46,668 bases of DNA from an uncultured Gemmiger sp. (GTDB taxonomy: Bacteria > Bacillota > Clostridia > Oscillospirales > Ruminococcaceae). Under the pieces are notes generated by a model, which saw nothing but the letters and a program-made list of their open reading frames with translations, was not told the DNA's origin and made no database searches. The position numbers were made by a program, and so were the translations under genes. The stretch spans positions 1 through 46,668 of the forward strand of contig CALWNO010000019.1 of the NCBI GenBank assembly GCA_944382785.1, read 5' to 3'. Every line of letters starts with the position of its first letter. Positions within the stretch are counted from its first letter, which is position 1. Of this stretch, positions 8,622 through 18,639 are shown piece after piece.

Positions 8622-10655
8622 ATGAGCGAACCACGCAAACTGAACACCGGTGACGCCCAGCGCACGGTGTATCATGCCGGCGACGCACAGCGGACCATCC
8701 GCACCTCCGGCGCCGCCGCCTCTTCCAGCCAGCTGGAGGAAGCCCGCCGCCGTGCCCGCATGGCCGCTGCCGAAAGCAGCCGCCGCAGCCGCCAGTTTAC
8801 GCCGGTACAGCCGGCCGATGTGCAGCGGTATCAGGCTGCCCGTCAGGCACAAAATGCGCAAACGGCCCCGCGCACCATCCATCAGCCGGTGCAGCATACG
8901 GCGGGGTCTGCCCAGCAGGCTGCACCCCGGCAGCAGGCGGCTCCGCAGCAGCGGACCATCCACCGTTCGCAGACGGCGCAGCCCGCTCAGCAGGCTGCGC
9001 CCCAGCAGCGCACCGTGCACCGGACCCAGCCTGCCCAGCAGCCGGTGCAGCGTTCCGCACCCCGGCCGGTTCAGCCCCAGCCCGGGGAGGAAAACCTGAC
9101 CATGGCCCAGCGCCAGGCGCTGGCTCTGCGCCGTCAGGCCGCCGCCAAGCAGGCCGCGTCCGGTGCCCGCGCCCGGGTGCAGCGTCTGGACCTGCGCAGC
9201 GCCCAGGGGGAACGAGCCGCCTACAACATTGACGGCGACGCCGAGTACGAGGCCCGCCAGGCCGCCCGCGCCGCCAAAGCTGCCGCTGCCCAGCAGCCGG
9301 TGGCCGAGGCCGCTCGTTCGGGGGAAAGTTCCGCCCGCAGCGGCTCCACTTCCACCGCCGCCGGACGCCGCAGCAGCGGTGCTTCCGCCGGAGGTCAGCC
9401 TCCCAAGGGCCCCGGCAAGGGCCGCAAAGGCCGCGGTGACGACGGCAGCGGCAAAAAGGGCGGCAAGAAAAAGAAAAAAGGCACCTGGTGGAAGGTGCTG
9501 CTGGCCACTTTGCTGGTGCTGGTTCTCATCTTTGGCGTCACCCTGGCCCTGATCATGAACGCCCTACGCCCCGAAACCGGCGGCAACATCACCTTCAACC
9601 AGCTGCTGAACACCCCCAAGGAATTCGCCGGCAAGGAGATCAACATCCTGCTGGTGGGCATCGACCGCTCCACCGAGGACGGCTCCGGGGAAGATTCCCA
9701 GAGCAATGACGGCATGACCGACATGATCATGTGGATGCACTTCAATAACGAGACCGGCGAAGTGAAGATGCTGCAGATTCCCCGCAACATCTTCGTCACC
9801 ACCGACGCCAGCTATTCCGGCAACTACCAGATCAACGCCATCGCCAAGACCCAGGGCTCCAATGGCTACAACAACCTCAACGCTTTGTGCGAGGAGGTCA
9901 GCAAGGAGCTCCAGGTCCCCATCGACGGCTATGTGAGTATCCGGCTGGAAAAACTGGTGGAACTGGTGGATATTCTGGGCGGCGTGTATTGCTACATCCC
10001 CCAGGATATGTCCTACAAGGGAAGTGCTCTGGAACAGGGTTACCGTAACCTGGACGGCGCCGCGGCGGAATTCCTGCTGCGCAACCGTCACAGCTACGCC
10101 AACAGTGACCTGGGCCGTCTGAACACCCAGCGGTACTTCTACGCTGCCATGTTCGCCAAACTGCGCTCCATGACCGCCTGGGATATCGCCAAGAATCTGC
10201 CCTTCTACCTGAGCATGGTGGACACCAGCCTGAGCATCTCCGATCTGATCAGCGTGGCGGTCAGCCTGATGAGCGTCTCCAGTGACAAGATCATGCTGGC
10301 CCAGGTGCCGGTGTATATGGGCGGCATCACCTACAACAACAACGACGTGGTCGTGGTGGCCCGCCAGGAAACCGCCGACCTGCTCAACACCTATTATCGT
10401 GAAAACACCGGCCCTGTGGATGCCAGCGAGCTGCAGGTGGTGGACAACGTGCTGGATATCAGCGGTGTGGGAGCTTCCGATCCCAACGTGCAGTTCATGG
10501 CTGCCATCAACGAGCAGGTCAACGACGCCATTGCGGAATCCGGCGAGGATACCAGCAGCGAGTATGTCTATGACACCCCGACGGCAGCCCCTGAAAGCGA
10601 TGCTACCTCCACCGAGGACGGCGGCGATGCTTCCAGTGAGGACCAGGCCGCCTGA
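8622..10655 (+). CDS. LytR-CpsA-Psr (LCP) family protein with long disordered cytoplasmic tail
   Basis: LCP proteins transfer polyprenyl-linked glycopolymers (teichoic acid, capsule) onto peptidoglycan outside the membrane. Of 677 residues, the first 288 are a low-complexity Gln/Ala/Pro/Arg-rich region with imperfect repeats built on QQAAPQQRTIHR, ending in a Lys run just before a single membrane segment (about 290-312). The extracellular LCP domain (about 340-570) shows LLVGIDRS, MLQIPRNIFV, RNRHSYANSDLGRLNTQR with the substrate-binding Arg residues. The C-terminus (640-677) is acidic and Ser/Thr-rich. Usual LCP proteins have only a short cytoplasmic tail, so the N-terminus is unusual. It lies between yqeK and rsfS, a common clostridial order. 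Confidence 0.9.
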   Translation: MSEPRKLNTGDAQRTVYHAGDAQRTIRTSGAAASSSQLEEARRRARMAAAESSRRSRQFTPVQPADVQRYQAARQAQNAQTAPRTIHQPVQHTAGSAQQAAPRQQAAPQQRTIHRSQTAQPAQQAAPQQRTVHRTQPAQQPVQRSAPRPVQPQPGEENLTMAQRQALALRRQAAAKQAASGARARVQRLDLRSAQGERAAYNIDGDAEYEARQAARAAKAAAAQQPVAEAARSGESSARSGSTSTAAGRRSSGASAGGQPPKGPGKGRKGRGDDGSGKKGGKKKKKGTWWKVLLATLLVLVLIFGVTLALIMNALRPETGGNITFNQLLNTPKEFAGKEINILLVGIDRSTEDGSGEDSQSNDGMTDMIMWMHFNNETGEVKMLQIPRNIFVTTDASYSGNYQINAIAKTQGSNGYNNLNALCEEVSKELQVPIDGYVSIRLEKLVELVDILGGVYCYIPQDMSYKGSALEQGYRNLDGAAAEFLLRNRHSYANSDLGRLNTQRYFYAAMFAKLRSMTAWDIAKNLPFYLSMVDTSLSISDLISVAVSLMSVSSDKIMLAQVPVYMGGITYNNNDVVVVARQETADLLNTYYRENTGPVDASELQVVDNVLDISGVGASDPNVQFMAAINEQVNDAIAESGEDTSSEYVYDTPTAAPESDATSTEDGGDASSEDQAA

Positions 10656-10690
10656 GCGCCTGTGCTGTAAAACAAAAGGAGAACGAATCT

Positions 10691-11053
10691 ATGGATAGCA
10701 AGACCCTGGCCATTGAACTGGCCCGCGCCCTGGACGCCAAAAAGGCGCTGAATATCCGGGTGCTCAAGGTCGAGGACCTGACCACCGTCACTGATTACTT
10801 TGTCATTGCCACCGGCACCTCCACCACCCATGTGGGCGCTCTGGCGGACGAGGCGGACTTCGCTCTGTCCCAGCAGGGGGTACACCCGCTTCGCAGCGAA
10901 GGCCATGACGGCAAGCGCTGGGTGCTGCTGGACTACGGCACCGTGATTGTGCATGTGTTCACCAAGGAAGCCCATGATTATTACGACCTGGAACACCTTT
11001 GGGCCGACGCCGCCGAAATGCCCGCCGCCGAATGGATGAAACCGGCCGAATAA
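10691..11053 (+). CDS. rsfS: Ribosomal silencing factor RsfS
   Basis: Binds uL14 on the 50S subunit and blocks subunit joining when nutrients are short. The 120-residue protein shows the RsfS pattern: ALDAKKALNIRVLKVEDLTTVTDYFVIATGTS in several short conserved pieces, W in GKRWVLLDYGTVIVHVF, and the ending YYDLEHLWADA. AAAAGGAG precedes the ATG. It lies between the LCP gene and leuS, as in many Firmicutes. Confidence 0.95.
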   Translation: MDSKTLAIELARALDAKKALNIRVLKVEDLTTVTDYFVIATGTSTTHVGALADEADFALSQQGVHPLRSEGHDGKRWVLLDYGTVIVHVFTKEAHDYYDLEHLWADAAEMPAAEWMKPAE

Positions 11054-11088
11054 ATACCATTTTGTAAAATAGTGGGGAGAGATCAATA

Positions 11089-13626
11089 GTGAAGTATGAC
11101 TTCAAAGCAGTGGAAGCCAAATGGCAGAAGGTGTGGCAGGACGAACACACCTTCCACGCCGAGATCGACCATTCCAAGCCGAAATTCTATGCCCTGGTAG
11201 AGTTCCCGTATCCGTCCGCTGCCGGTCTGCATGTGGGGCATCCCCGCAGCTACACCGCCCTGGACATTGTGGCCCGCAAAAAGCGTCAGTGCGGCTACAA
11301 CGTGCTGTATCCCATGGGCTGGGACGCTTTCGGCCTGCCCACCGAGAATTATGCCCTGAAGAATCACATCAACCCCGAGATCGTCACCGCCAAGAACGTG
11401 GCCCGGTTCAAGAGCCAGCTCCAGGCCCTGGGTCTGTCCTTTGACTGGGACCGTGAGATCAACACCACCGACCCCGAGTACTACAAGTGGACCCAGTGGA
11501 TCTTCCTGCAGCTGTACAAGAAGGGCCTGGCCTACAAGAAGGAGACCACCGTCAACTTCTGCACCGGCTGCAAGGTTGTTCTGGCCAATGAGGAAGTGGT
11601 CAACGGTGTGTGCGAGCGCTGCGGCAGCCCCGTGGTCCACAAGGTCAAGAGCCAGTGGATGCTGAAGATCACCGCCTATGCCGACCGCCTCATCGACGAT
11701 CTGGACGGCCTGGACTTCATCGAGCGTGTCTCCACCCAGCAGAAGAACTGGATCGGCCGCAGCCACGGCGCCGAGATCAACTTCGACACCACTGCCGGGG
11801 ATGTGCTCACCGTCTACACCACCCGCGCCGACACCCTGTTCGGCTGCACCTATATGGTTGTCTCTCCCGAGCACGCTTACCTGAAGAAGTGGATGGATGC
11901 GGACCTCATCAAGAACCCCGATGAGATCACCGCTTACCAGCAGGAAGCCGCCCGCAAGTCCGAGTTCGAGCGCACCGAGCTGAACAAGGAAAAGACCGGT
12001 GTGCGCATCCAGGGCGTGGAGGCCGTCAACCCGGTGAACGGCCAGACCGTGCCCATCTTTATCTCTGACTACGTCCTGGCCACCTACGGCACCGGCGCCA
12101 TCATGGCTGTGCCTGCCCATGATACCCGTGACTGGGAGTTCGCCAAGAAGTTCAACCTGCCCATCGTGGAGGTCGTCCGCGGCACCACCCCGGCCAACCT
12201 GGACGAGGGTGCCTTCACCGACGTGGCCACCGGCACCCTGGTCAACTCCGGCTTCCTCACCGGCCTGTCGGTGGAGGATGCCAAGAACAAGATGTACGCC
12301 TGGCTGGAAGAGAACGGCAAAGGCTGCAAGAAGGTCAACTTCAAGCTCCGGGACTGGGTGTTCAGCCGTCAGCGGTACTGGGGCGAACCCATCCCCATGG
12401 TCTACTGTGAAAAGTGCGGCTGGCAGCCTCTGCCCGAAAGCGAGCTGCCCCTGCGCCTGCCCGAGATCAAGGACTTTGAGCCCGGCGAAAACGGCGAAAG
12501 CCCCCTGGCCCGCCACACCGAATGGGTGAACACCACCTGCCCGTGCTGCGGCGGCCCGGCCAAGCGGGAGACCGATACCATGCCCCAGTGGGCCGGTTCC
12601 AGCTGGTACTTCCTGCGGTATATGGACCCCCACAACAAGGATGCCATTGCCAGCAAGGAAGCCCTGGAATACTGGAGCCCGGTGGACTGGTACAACGGCG
12701 GCATGGAGCACACCACCCTGCACCTGCTGTACAGCCGTTTCTGGCACAAGTTCCTGTATGATATCGGCGTGGTCCCCACCAAGGAGCCCTACGCCAAGCG
12801 CACCTCCCACGGCATGATCCTGGGTCTCAACCCCCACAGCTTTGTGAATATGCCTGCCGAAAAGCAGCGCGAGCTGTTGGAGGAGTTTGGCTCCGAGAAG
12901 GCTGTCAGAGCCCATCTGGTGGAAGAGTACGGCGAGATGGCCGAACACCCGGTGGTCAAGATGTCCAAGAGTCTGGGCAACGTGGTGAACCCCGATGATG
13001 TGGTGGACGAGTACGGTGCCGACACCCTGCGCCTGTACGAGATGTTCATCGGCGACTTTGAGAAGGCTGCGCCCTGGAACACCTCCTCCATCAAGGGCTG
13101 CAAGCGGTTCCTGGACCGCATCTGGTCCATGGGGGATAAGCTGGTGGAGGGCGGCGTGCGCCCCGAGCTGGAATCCCTGATGCACCGTACCATCAAGAAG
13201 GTGGGCGAAGACATCGACAGCCTGAAGGCCAACACCGCCATCGCTCAGCTGATGATCTACGTCAACGCCCTGTCTGATGCCGGCGGCGCCACCCGTCCCG
13301 AGTACGAGGTGCTGCTGCAGCTGCTCAACCCCTTTGCTCCCCATATGACCGAAGAACTGTGGGAGCAGATGGGTCACGAGGACCGTCTGGCCTATCATCC
13401 CTGGCCGAAGTACGATGAGGCCAAGTGCACCGAGCAGACCATCGAGATCGCGGTGCAGGTCAACGGCAAGATCAAGGCCCGCATCAAGGTTCCTGCCGAT
13501 GTGGAAGCCGCCGATGCCATCGCCGCCGCCAAGGCGGAGCCCGCTGTGACCGAAGCCCTGGCCGGCAAGACGCTGGTCAAGGAGATCTACGTCAAGGGCA
13601 AGCTGGTCAATCTGGCCGCAAAATAA
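11089..13626 (+). CDS. leuS: Leucine--tRNA ligase
   Basis: Class I aminoacyl-tRNA synthetase that charges tRNA-Leu. The 845-residue protein has the HIGH-type motif HVGH at residues 48-51, a CxxC...CxxC zinc-like element ([22 protein letters not shown]), the CP1 editing domain (including [19 protein letters not shown]), and KMSKS at 624-628. The C-terminal anticodon-binding and LeuS-specific domains end with [14 protein letters not shown]. The start is GTG with GGGGAGAG upstream. A rho-independent terminator follows, closing the block that starts with yqeK. Confidence 0.97.
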   Translation: MKYDFKAVEAKWQKVWQDEHTFHAEIDHSKPKFYALVEFPYPSAAGLHVGHPRSYTALDIVARKKRQCGYNVLYPMGWDAFGLPTENYALKNHINPEIVTAKNVARFKSQLQALGLSFDWDREINTTDPEYYKWTQWIFLQLYKKGLAYKKETTVNFCTGCKVVLANEEVVNGVCERCGSPVVHKVKSQWMLKITAYADRLIDDLDGLDFIERVSTQQKNWIGRSHGAEINFDTTAGDVLTVYTTRADTLFGCTYMVVSPEHAYLKKWMDADLIKNPDEITAYQQEAARKSEFERTELNKEKTGVRIQGVEAVNPVNGQTVPIFISDYVLATYGTGAIMAVPAHDTRDWEFAKKFNLPIVEVVRGTTPANLDEGAFTDVATGTLVNSGFLTGLSVEDAKNKMYAWLEENGKGCKKVNFKLRDWVFSRQRYWGEPIPMVYCEKCGWQPLPESELPLRLPEIKDFEPGENGESPLARHTEWVNTTCPCCGGPAKRETDTMPQWAGSSWYFLRYMDPHNKDAIASKEALEYWSPVDWYNGGMEHTTLHLLYSRFWHKFLYDIGVVPTKEPYAKRTSHGMILGLNPHSFVNMPAEKQRELLEEFGSEKAVRAHLVEEYGEMAEHPVVKMSKSLGNVVNPDDVVDEYGADTLRLYEMFIGDFEKAAPWNTSSIKGCKRFLDRIWSMGDKLVEGGVRPELESLMHRTIKKVGEDIDSLKANTAIAQLMIYVNALSDAGGATRPEYEVLLQLLNPFAPHMTEELWEQMGHEDRLAYHPWPKYDEAKCTEQTIEIAVQVNGKIKARIKVPADVEAADAIAAAKAEPAVTEALAGKTLVKEIYVKGKLVNLAAK

Positions 13627-13632
13627 AACACG

Positions 13633-13661
13633 GAGCCCCCGCAGCCACGGGGGCTCTTTTT
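13633..13661 (+). terminator. Rho-independent terminator after leuS
   Basis: Perfect 8-bp stem GAGCCCCC / GGGGGCTC with an 8-nt loop followed by TTTTT, 6 bp downstream of the leuS stop. Confidence 0.92.
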
Positions 13662-13702
13662 CGCATATCAAGGCAAATACCCAGTGAAGGAGATATACAG
13701 TT

Positions 13703-16006
13703 ATGCGGCAAAACCTGTGCGCAGCCCTGCAAAAGCGGCTGCCCCGCCATTGGTTGGTGTGGGTGGTCATCCTTCTCGAAGCGGTCTTTCTGGTGGGCGG
13801 CTTCGTGCAGGACCGGGCGGTGCGGGGCACCACCACCCTGCTCAGCGACAGCATGGGGGACATGCTGGACCACGGCATCACCCATACCACCCAGGGTACC
13901 GAGGTGGAGGCGGGCCTTTCCGGCGAGGTGCTGGCCACCCGCTGGCTGAAACTGGAACCCGGCATCTACAACGTTACCGTGGCCTACCTGGGCGGCGGGG
14001 ACGATGTGACCTGCTACTTTTACAAATCCACCGCCCAGGCGGACACCGTTACCCTGCGGGATGGTATGCGGGCGGTGACCTTCCAGGTTCTGGTGCCCAG
14101 CGACCAGGAACAGGCCACCCTGCGCATTGCCACCGAAGGCAGCGGCTTTACCCTGGAAAGCATCGTCATCTCCTACAGTCAGGCCTACTCCTGGTACAAC
14201 CTGCTCTGCCGGCTTTTGTTCTTTGTGGCGGCAGACCTGATCTGGCTGCTGTGGTCCGGGCGCCTGGTGCTGCCCGGCGGCCCCCGGACTTCGGTCACTG
14301 CTCTGGGCCTGGGCGGGGCGGTGCTCATCGCCTCCCTGCCCTTGCTCACCGGCGGGCTCATCCCCGGGCATGACCTGCAGTTCCACCTCAACCGCATTGA
14401 GGGGCTGGCCCAGGGCATCGCCGCCGGGCAGCTGCCGGTGCGCATCCAGCCCTTCTGGCTGGATGGCCGGGGCTATGCGGTGTCGGTGTTTTACGGGGAC
14501 ATTCTGCTCTACTTCCCGGCGCTGCTGCGCTTCTTCGGGGTGACGGTGCAGGGGGCCTACAAGGTGTATGTGGTGGCGGTGAACATCGGCACCGCCCTGG
14601 TCAGCTGGTTCTGCCTGTGCCGGATGCTCAAAAACCACTGGGCGGCCCTTTTCGGCAGCGTACTGTATACCCTGTCCATCTACCGCATCATCAACGTCTA
14701 TCTGCGGGGAGCGGTGGGGGAATACACCGCCATGCTCTTCCTGCCGCTGGTGTTCTACGGACTGTGGAAGATCTTCATCCAGCCGGACGGCGCCAAAGCC
14801 GCGCCCCTTGTCTGGCTGCCCGCTGTCATCGGCTTTACCGGCCTGATCCAGACCCATCTGCTCAGCTGCGAGATCGTGGGCATGCTCACCCTGGGCAGCT
14901 GTGTGGTGCTGCTGCGCCGCACCCTGCGCAAAAACACCTTTTTCCCCCTGTGCAAGGTGGTGGGCGTCACCGCTCTGCTCAACCTGTGGTTCCTGCTGCC
15001 CCTCTTTGATTCCCTGCGGGATGACCTGGTCATCACCACCCAGGAAAGCTCCGGCCCCCACAATACCGCCGCTTATCTGGGCCAGATGCTGGGCCTTTCC
15101 TTCAGCGGTGTGGCCGACCGGTACAACCTGGGTCTGGACCAGGGCACCTATGAGGAAATGGCCATCGGCCTGGGCCTGACCCTGCTGCTGGCGGCGGGGC
15201 TGTTCGTGCTGGTCACCGCCATGGGCCGGGGAGATCGGAAAAATTCCGTCTGGCGTCTGGGAAACTTCGGCCTGTGGGCGGGGCTTGTCTGCCTGGTCCT
15301 TGCCAGCGACGTTTTCCCCTGGGACAACCTGTACAATCTGAACCCGGTGCTGGGCAAGCTGGTGGCCATGGTCCAGTATGTCTGGCGGTTCCTCAGCCCG
15401 GCCACCTGGTTCTGGGCTCTGGCGGGGGGCTGTGCCCTCTGCCTGTTGGCGAACCGGCCGGATCTGCGCAATCTGGCCGCGGGGGTGCTGCTGGTGCTCA
15501 CCCTCTTCAGCTGGGGCGGCTTTGTGCAGACTGCCCTCACTGACAACGAGACCATGTTCTGCTACAGCGCCGCCGGGCTGGATTCCTGTGACGCCGGGGC
15601 AGGGGAGTACCTGCCCGCCGGCACCGAAAAAACCGATTTCGGCGGCCCCCGCGCGGTGGAATCCGACGGGGTGGAGGTGTCCGACTCCGCCCTTGCCGGT
15701 CTGACCGCCACCGTCACCTGTCAGACCACCGACGGCGGCACCGTCACCGTGCCCATCTTGTACTATCCCTACTACCAGGCCCGGGATGAGGCAGGCAATG
15801 CCCTGGCCGTGACCCGTGACCCGGACAGCAAGATGGTGCAGGTGACAGTTCCGGCAGGGTACAGCGGTACCGTCCGGGTGTTCTACGCCGAACCCTGGTT
15901 CTGGCGCGGCGCCGAAGCCGTCAGCCTGCTGACCCTGGCAGGCCTGATCGCTCTGGGGGTATACCGCCGGAAAAATGGCCGGAAGGCTGTTCCGGCTGAG
16001 GGATGA
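13703..16006 (+). CDS. Multi-spanning membrane protein with PTPS-related (GT-C-like) domain
   Basis: Large integral membrane protein (767 aa). Residues 17-36 form the first membrane helix, followed by an extracytoplasmic beta-rich segment (about 38-160) and then a dozen or so hydrophobic helices. The segment GHDLQFHLNRIEGLAQGI (222 on) and YGDILLYFPALLRFFG match the '6-pyruvoyl-tetrahydropterin synthase related' membrane family, which is related to GT-C glycosyltransferases that use polyprenyl-linked sugar donors. An extracytoplasmic domain (about 600-735) precedes the last helix. ATG start with AAGGAGA. Four bases separate it from the next GtrII-like gene, suggesting joint work in envelope polysaccharide decoration. 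The exact substrate cannot be read from sequence. Confidence 0.75.
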   Translation: MRQNLCAALQKRLPRHWLVWVVILLEAVFLVGGFVQDRAVRGTTTLLSDSMGDMLDHGITHTTQGTEVEAGLSGEVLATRWLKLEPGIYNVTVAYLGGGDDVTCYFYKSTAQADTVTLRDGMRAVTFQVLVPSDQEQATLRIATEGSGFTLESIVISYSQAYSWYNLLCRLLFFVAADLIWLLWSGRLVLPGGPRTSVTALGLGGAVLIASLPLLTGGLIPGHDLQFHLNRIEGLAQGIAAGQLPVRIQPFWLDGRGYAVSVFYGDILLYFPALLRFFGVTVQGAYKVYVVAVNIGTALVSWFCLCRMLKNHWAALFGSVLYTLSIYRIINVYLRGAVGEYTAMLFLPLVFYGLWKIFIQPDGAKAAPLVWLPAVIGFTGLIQTHLLSCEIVGMLTLGSCVVLLRRTLRKNTFFPLCKVVGVTALLNLWFLLPLFDSLRDDLVITTQESSGPHNTAAYLGQMLGLSFSGVADRYNLGLDQGTYEEMAIGLGLTLLLAAGLFVLVTAMGRGDRKNSVWRLGNFGLWAGLVCLVLASDVFPWDNLYNLNPVLGKLVAMVQYVWRFLSPATWFWALAGGCALCLLANRPDLRNLAAGVLLVLTLFSWGGFVQTALTDNETMFCYSAAGLDSCDAGAGEYLPAGTEKTDFGGPRAVESDGVEVSDSALAGLTATVTCQTTDGGTVTVPILYYPYYQARDEAGNALAVTRDPDSKMVQVTVPAGYSGTVRVFYAEPWFWRGAEAVSLLTLAGLIALGVYRRKNGRKAVPAEG

Positions 16007-16010
16007 GACC

Positions 16011-17588
16011 ATGAAACAGACACAACACAATCCGGTCTGGCCCAATCTGGCTGTCCTGGCCCGCCGCCCCCTTTTGTGGGTGGGGCTGGCGGCGCTGGCT
16101 GCCCTGGGCTACGGTTACGCCATGGCAGTGCCCGCCGTGGATATGGATGATCTGGCCATTGCCACCTACCAGCAGGGCGGGGAGTTCCTGCGCCAGGGCC
16201 GGTTCACCGTCTGGCTGCTCCAGGCGGCCACCGGGATCATGACCTATCAGCGGTTCTGGCCGGAATTCTTCTTTGCTCTTTGCCTGGTGCTGGCCGGGGT
16301 GCTGCTGGCGGCCCTGGTGTACACCGCCGCCGGGCGGCAACCCTCCCTGCCCGGGGCACTGCTGCTGGGTGGCGGACTGCTCCTCTGGCCCTACCATGGG
16401 GAAATCCTCATGTACTCCAACCAGTGCGGGGTGGGGCTGGGATATCTGCTCTGCGTGCTGGGGGCCTGCCTGGTCTGGCCCGGCATGGCCGAAGGCTGGC
16501 GCCGCAGCCTGCCAGGCGGGGCGGGAGCTGCTGTATGCCTGATGTTCGCTTTAGGACTGTATGAATCCTTTGCCCCGGTCTGGCTGACTCTGGTGTTCCT
16601 GTTGCTGCTGGCTGCCCCGCCCAAAGGCCTTCAGGCCGGGCTGGGCATGGCCCTGCGGGGGTTGTGGCCCCTGGCGGCAGGGCTTGTGCTGCGCAGCGGG
16701 GCCACCGCGGCCCTGCGGGCCCTGATGGGGGTGAGCGGGGAAAACGGCAGTGCCGCCAAGACCATCTTCTGGTTCCGGCGGGACAGTGTCCGGGATGCCA
16801 TCCTCATCCCTCTGCGGGAATTCCTGACCAAATACGGGGCCGAGGCCCTGGCCGTCCCGGCCCTTGGTTTGCTGCTGCTGGCCTGCCTGGCCCTGGTGGT
16901 GTGGGCCCTGCCCCGCCGGGGCTGCCGGCTGTGGGCGCTGTGCCTGCTGCTCTCCCAGTTTTCCCTGGGACTTTTGCAGGGCACCGGCTCCCAGATGGCC
17001 CGGGCCTGCCAGTGTTTTGGGGTGTTTGTGCCCTTTGTGGCCTGGCTGTGGCTGGGCAAAGTTCTGGACAGCCGCCGCAGCCTGCCTCTGACTGCCCTTT
17101 GCTCTCTGCTGGCCGTGGCTTTGCTGGGGGTGGAGGCCTGGGCTCTCACCGACGACCTGCGCTTTGACCGGGACCGCTGGCAGTATGAGAAGTCCATCCT
17201 GGAACAGACCGCCGCCGATCTTGCGGCTCTGGACCCGGCGGGCACTCTGCCGGTGGTCTTTACGGGGGAGGTGGAACTCTCCCCCGAACTGGAAGCCCGG
17301 GCGGCCATCCCGGAAGGAAACCCTGCCTACACCGCCGCCTGGGTCATCGCCACAGCCCTGGATGGCCCCCAGGGCACCCTCTACCGGTATGAAAACCCCC
17401 AGACCCTGGTCATCAACTGGGCCCAGACGGCCTTCGGCAGCCATGAGCAGCTGTATCTGCTCATGGAGGAGCTGGGCCATACCTACACCCGTCCCACCGC
17501 CGAACAGCAGGCGGCGGGAGATGCTCTGGCCGAAACCCTGCCCGCCGGTGTGTCCCGGCAGGACGGGTATCTGCTGGTCTGCTTCTGA
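16011..17588 (+). CDS. GtrII-like glucosyltransferase, membrane protein
   Basis: 525-residue integral membrane protein with around ten hydrophobic helices and a soluble C-terminal tail of about 130 residues. The N-terminal pattern (VDMDDLAIATYQQGGEFL with an acidic DMDD after the first helix, then a conserved GRFTVWLL) resembles GtrII-type glucosyltransferases, which move glucose from polyprenyl-phosphate-glucose onto surface polymers. Start chosen at ATG with GAGGGA 8 nt upstream; an earlier in-frame ATG at 15975 would overlap the preceding gene and lacks an RBS. A bactoprenol glucosyltransferase, the expected partner that makes the donor, is encoded next. Confidence 0.75.
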   Translation: MKQTQHNPVWPNLAVLARRPLLWVGLAALAALGYGYAMAVPAVDMDDLAIATYQQGGEFLRQGRFTVWLLQAATGIMTYQRFWPEFFFALCLVLAGVLLAALVYTAAGRQPSLPGALLLGGGLLLWPYHGEILMYSNQCGVGLGYLLCVLGACLVWPGMAEGWRRSLPGGAGAAVCLMFALGLYESFAPVWLTLVFLLLLAAPPKGLQAGLGMALRGLWPLAAGLVLRSGATAALRALMGVSGENGSAAKTIFWFRRDSVRDAILIPLREFLTKYGAEALAVPALGLLLLACLALVVWALPRRGCRLWALCLLLSQFSLGLLQGTGSQMARACQCFGVFVPFVAWLWLGKVLDSRRSLPLTALCSLLAVALLGVEAWALTDDLRFDRDRWQYEKSILEQTAADLAALDPAGTLPVVFTGEVELSPELEARAAIPEGNPAYTAAWVIATALDGPQGTLYRYENPQTLVINWAQTAFGSHEQLYLLMEELGHTYTRPTAEQQAAGDALAETLPAGVSRQDGYLLVCF

Positions 17589-17593
17589 CCCCG

Positions 17594-17622
17594 TTGCACC
17601 CCGGAAAGGTCTGCGGTATAAT
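17594..17622 (+). promoter_or_regulatory. Sigma-A-type promoter for the glycosyltransferase gene
   Basis: TTGCAC, 17-bp spacer, TATAAT, followed by an AT-rich initiation region, 37 bp before the start of the downstream gene. This separates the GT2-MATE pair from the upstream membrane-protein pair. Confidence 0.8.
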
Positions 17623-17658
17623 AAAAAGAAAGTTTCACCCGAAAGGTGGTTTCCCCCT

Positions 17659-18618
17659 ATGCTGATCTCCCTCGTTGTGCCCAGTTACAATGAAGAGGAA
17701 GCCATGCCGCTGTTTTATCAGGAGGCGTCCCGCGTGGCGGCCGAAATGAAAACCAGCCACGGCGCCGATTTTGAATTTATCTTTGTGGATGACGGTTCCA
17801 AGGACGGCACCCTGCGGGTGGCCCGGGAACTCCATGACCGGGACCCCCGGGTGCGGTATGTTTCCTTCAGCCGCAACTTCGGCAAGGAATCCGCCATCTA
17901 TGCGGGCCTGAAAGCGGCCAGAGGCGACTATGTGGCCACCCTGGACGCCGACCTGCAGGACCCGCCCGCCCTGCTGCCCCAGATGTTGGACGCCCTGCTC
18001 ACCGGGGACTTTGATTGTGCCGCCACCCGCCGCACCACCCGCAAGGGAGAGCCGCCGGTGCGCAGCTGGTTTGCCCGCAAGTTCTACCAGATCATCAACC
18101 GCCTCAGCGATACTGAGATCGTGGACGGTGCCCGGGATTACCGGCTCATGAGCCGCAAGATGGTGAACGCGGTGCTCTCCATGGCGGAGTACAACCGGTT
18201 CAGCAAAGGCATCTTCAGCTGGGTTGGCTTCAAGACCCGGTGGTTTGACTATGAGAACATCGAGCGTGTGGCCGGCCAGACCAAGTGGAATTTCTGGGGG
18301 CTGTTCAAGTATTCTATTGAGGGCATCGTGGGCTTTTCCACCGCGCCCCTGGTCATGGCGGCGGGGGCCGGCGTGATCTTCTGTCTGGCGGCCTTCATCG
18401 GCATCATTTTTGTAGTGGTGCGGGCGCTGGTCTTTGGTGACCCCACCTCCGGCTGGCCCAGCATGGTCTGCATCATGCTGCTGTGCAGCGGCGTGCAGCT
18501 GTTCTGCGTGGGCATTGTGGGGGAATACCTGGCCAAGACCTACCTGGAAGTCAAGCACCGTCCCATCTACATTGAGCGGGAGACCGAAGCGGACCGCGAC
18601 GCCCGCAGCTCCCGATAA
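17659..18618 (+). CDS. GT2 family polyprenyl-phosphate glycosyltransferase (GtrB/DPM1-like)
   Basis: Transfers a sugar from a nucleotide donor to polyprenyl phosphate at the inner face of the membrane. The 319-residue protein starts with SLVVPSYNEEEAMP and has FVDDGSKDGT (about 42-51), FSRNFGKESAIYAGL, and TLDADLQDPP (about 96-105), all typical of the DPM1/GtrB branch. Two C-terminal membrane helices (about 230-255 and 265-290) anchor it. ATG with GAAAGGTGG upstream. With the upstream GtrII-like protein it forms a plausible donor-maker and donor-user pair; no GtrA-type flippase gene is adjacent. Confidence 0.92.
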   Translation: MLISLVVPSYNEEEAMPLFYQEASRVAAEMKTSHGADFEFIFVDDGSKDGTLRVARELHDRDPRVRYVSFSRNFGKESAIYAGLKAARGDYVATLDADLQDPPALLPQMLDALLTGDFDCAATRRTTRKGEPPVRSWFARKFYQIINRLSDTEIVDGARDYRLMSRKMVNAVLSMAEYNRFSKGIFSWVGFKTRWFDYENIERVAGQTKWNFWGLFKYSIEGIVGFSTAPLVMAAGAGVIFCLAAFIGIIFVVVRALVFGDPTSGWPSMVCIMLLCSGVQLFCVGIVGEYLAKTYLEVKHRPIYIERETEADRDARSSR

Positions 18619-18639
18619 AAGGGGACAGGGGGGCTTTTC

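Noticed and set aside
11083-13965. Long antisense frame over leuS
   Set aside because: leuS on + is unmistakable; the antisense frame has no protein-like features.
17164-17658. 165-residue N-terminal extension of the GT2 protein
   Set aside because: It overlaps the GtrII-like gene in another frame and lies upstream of the promoter at 17594-17622; GT2 similarity starts at 17659.
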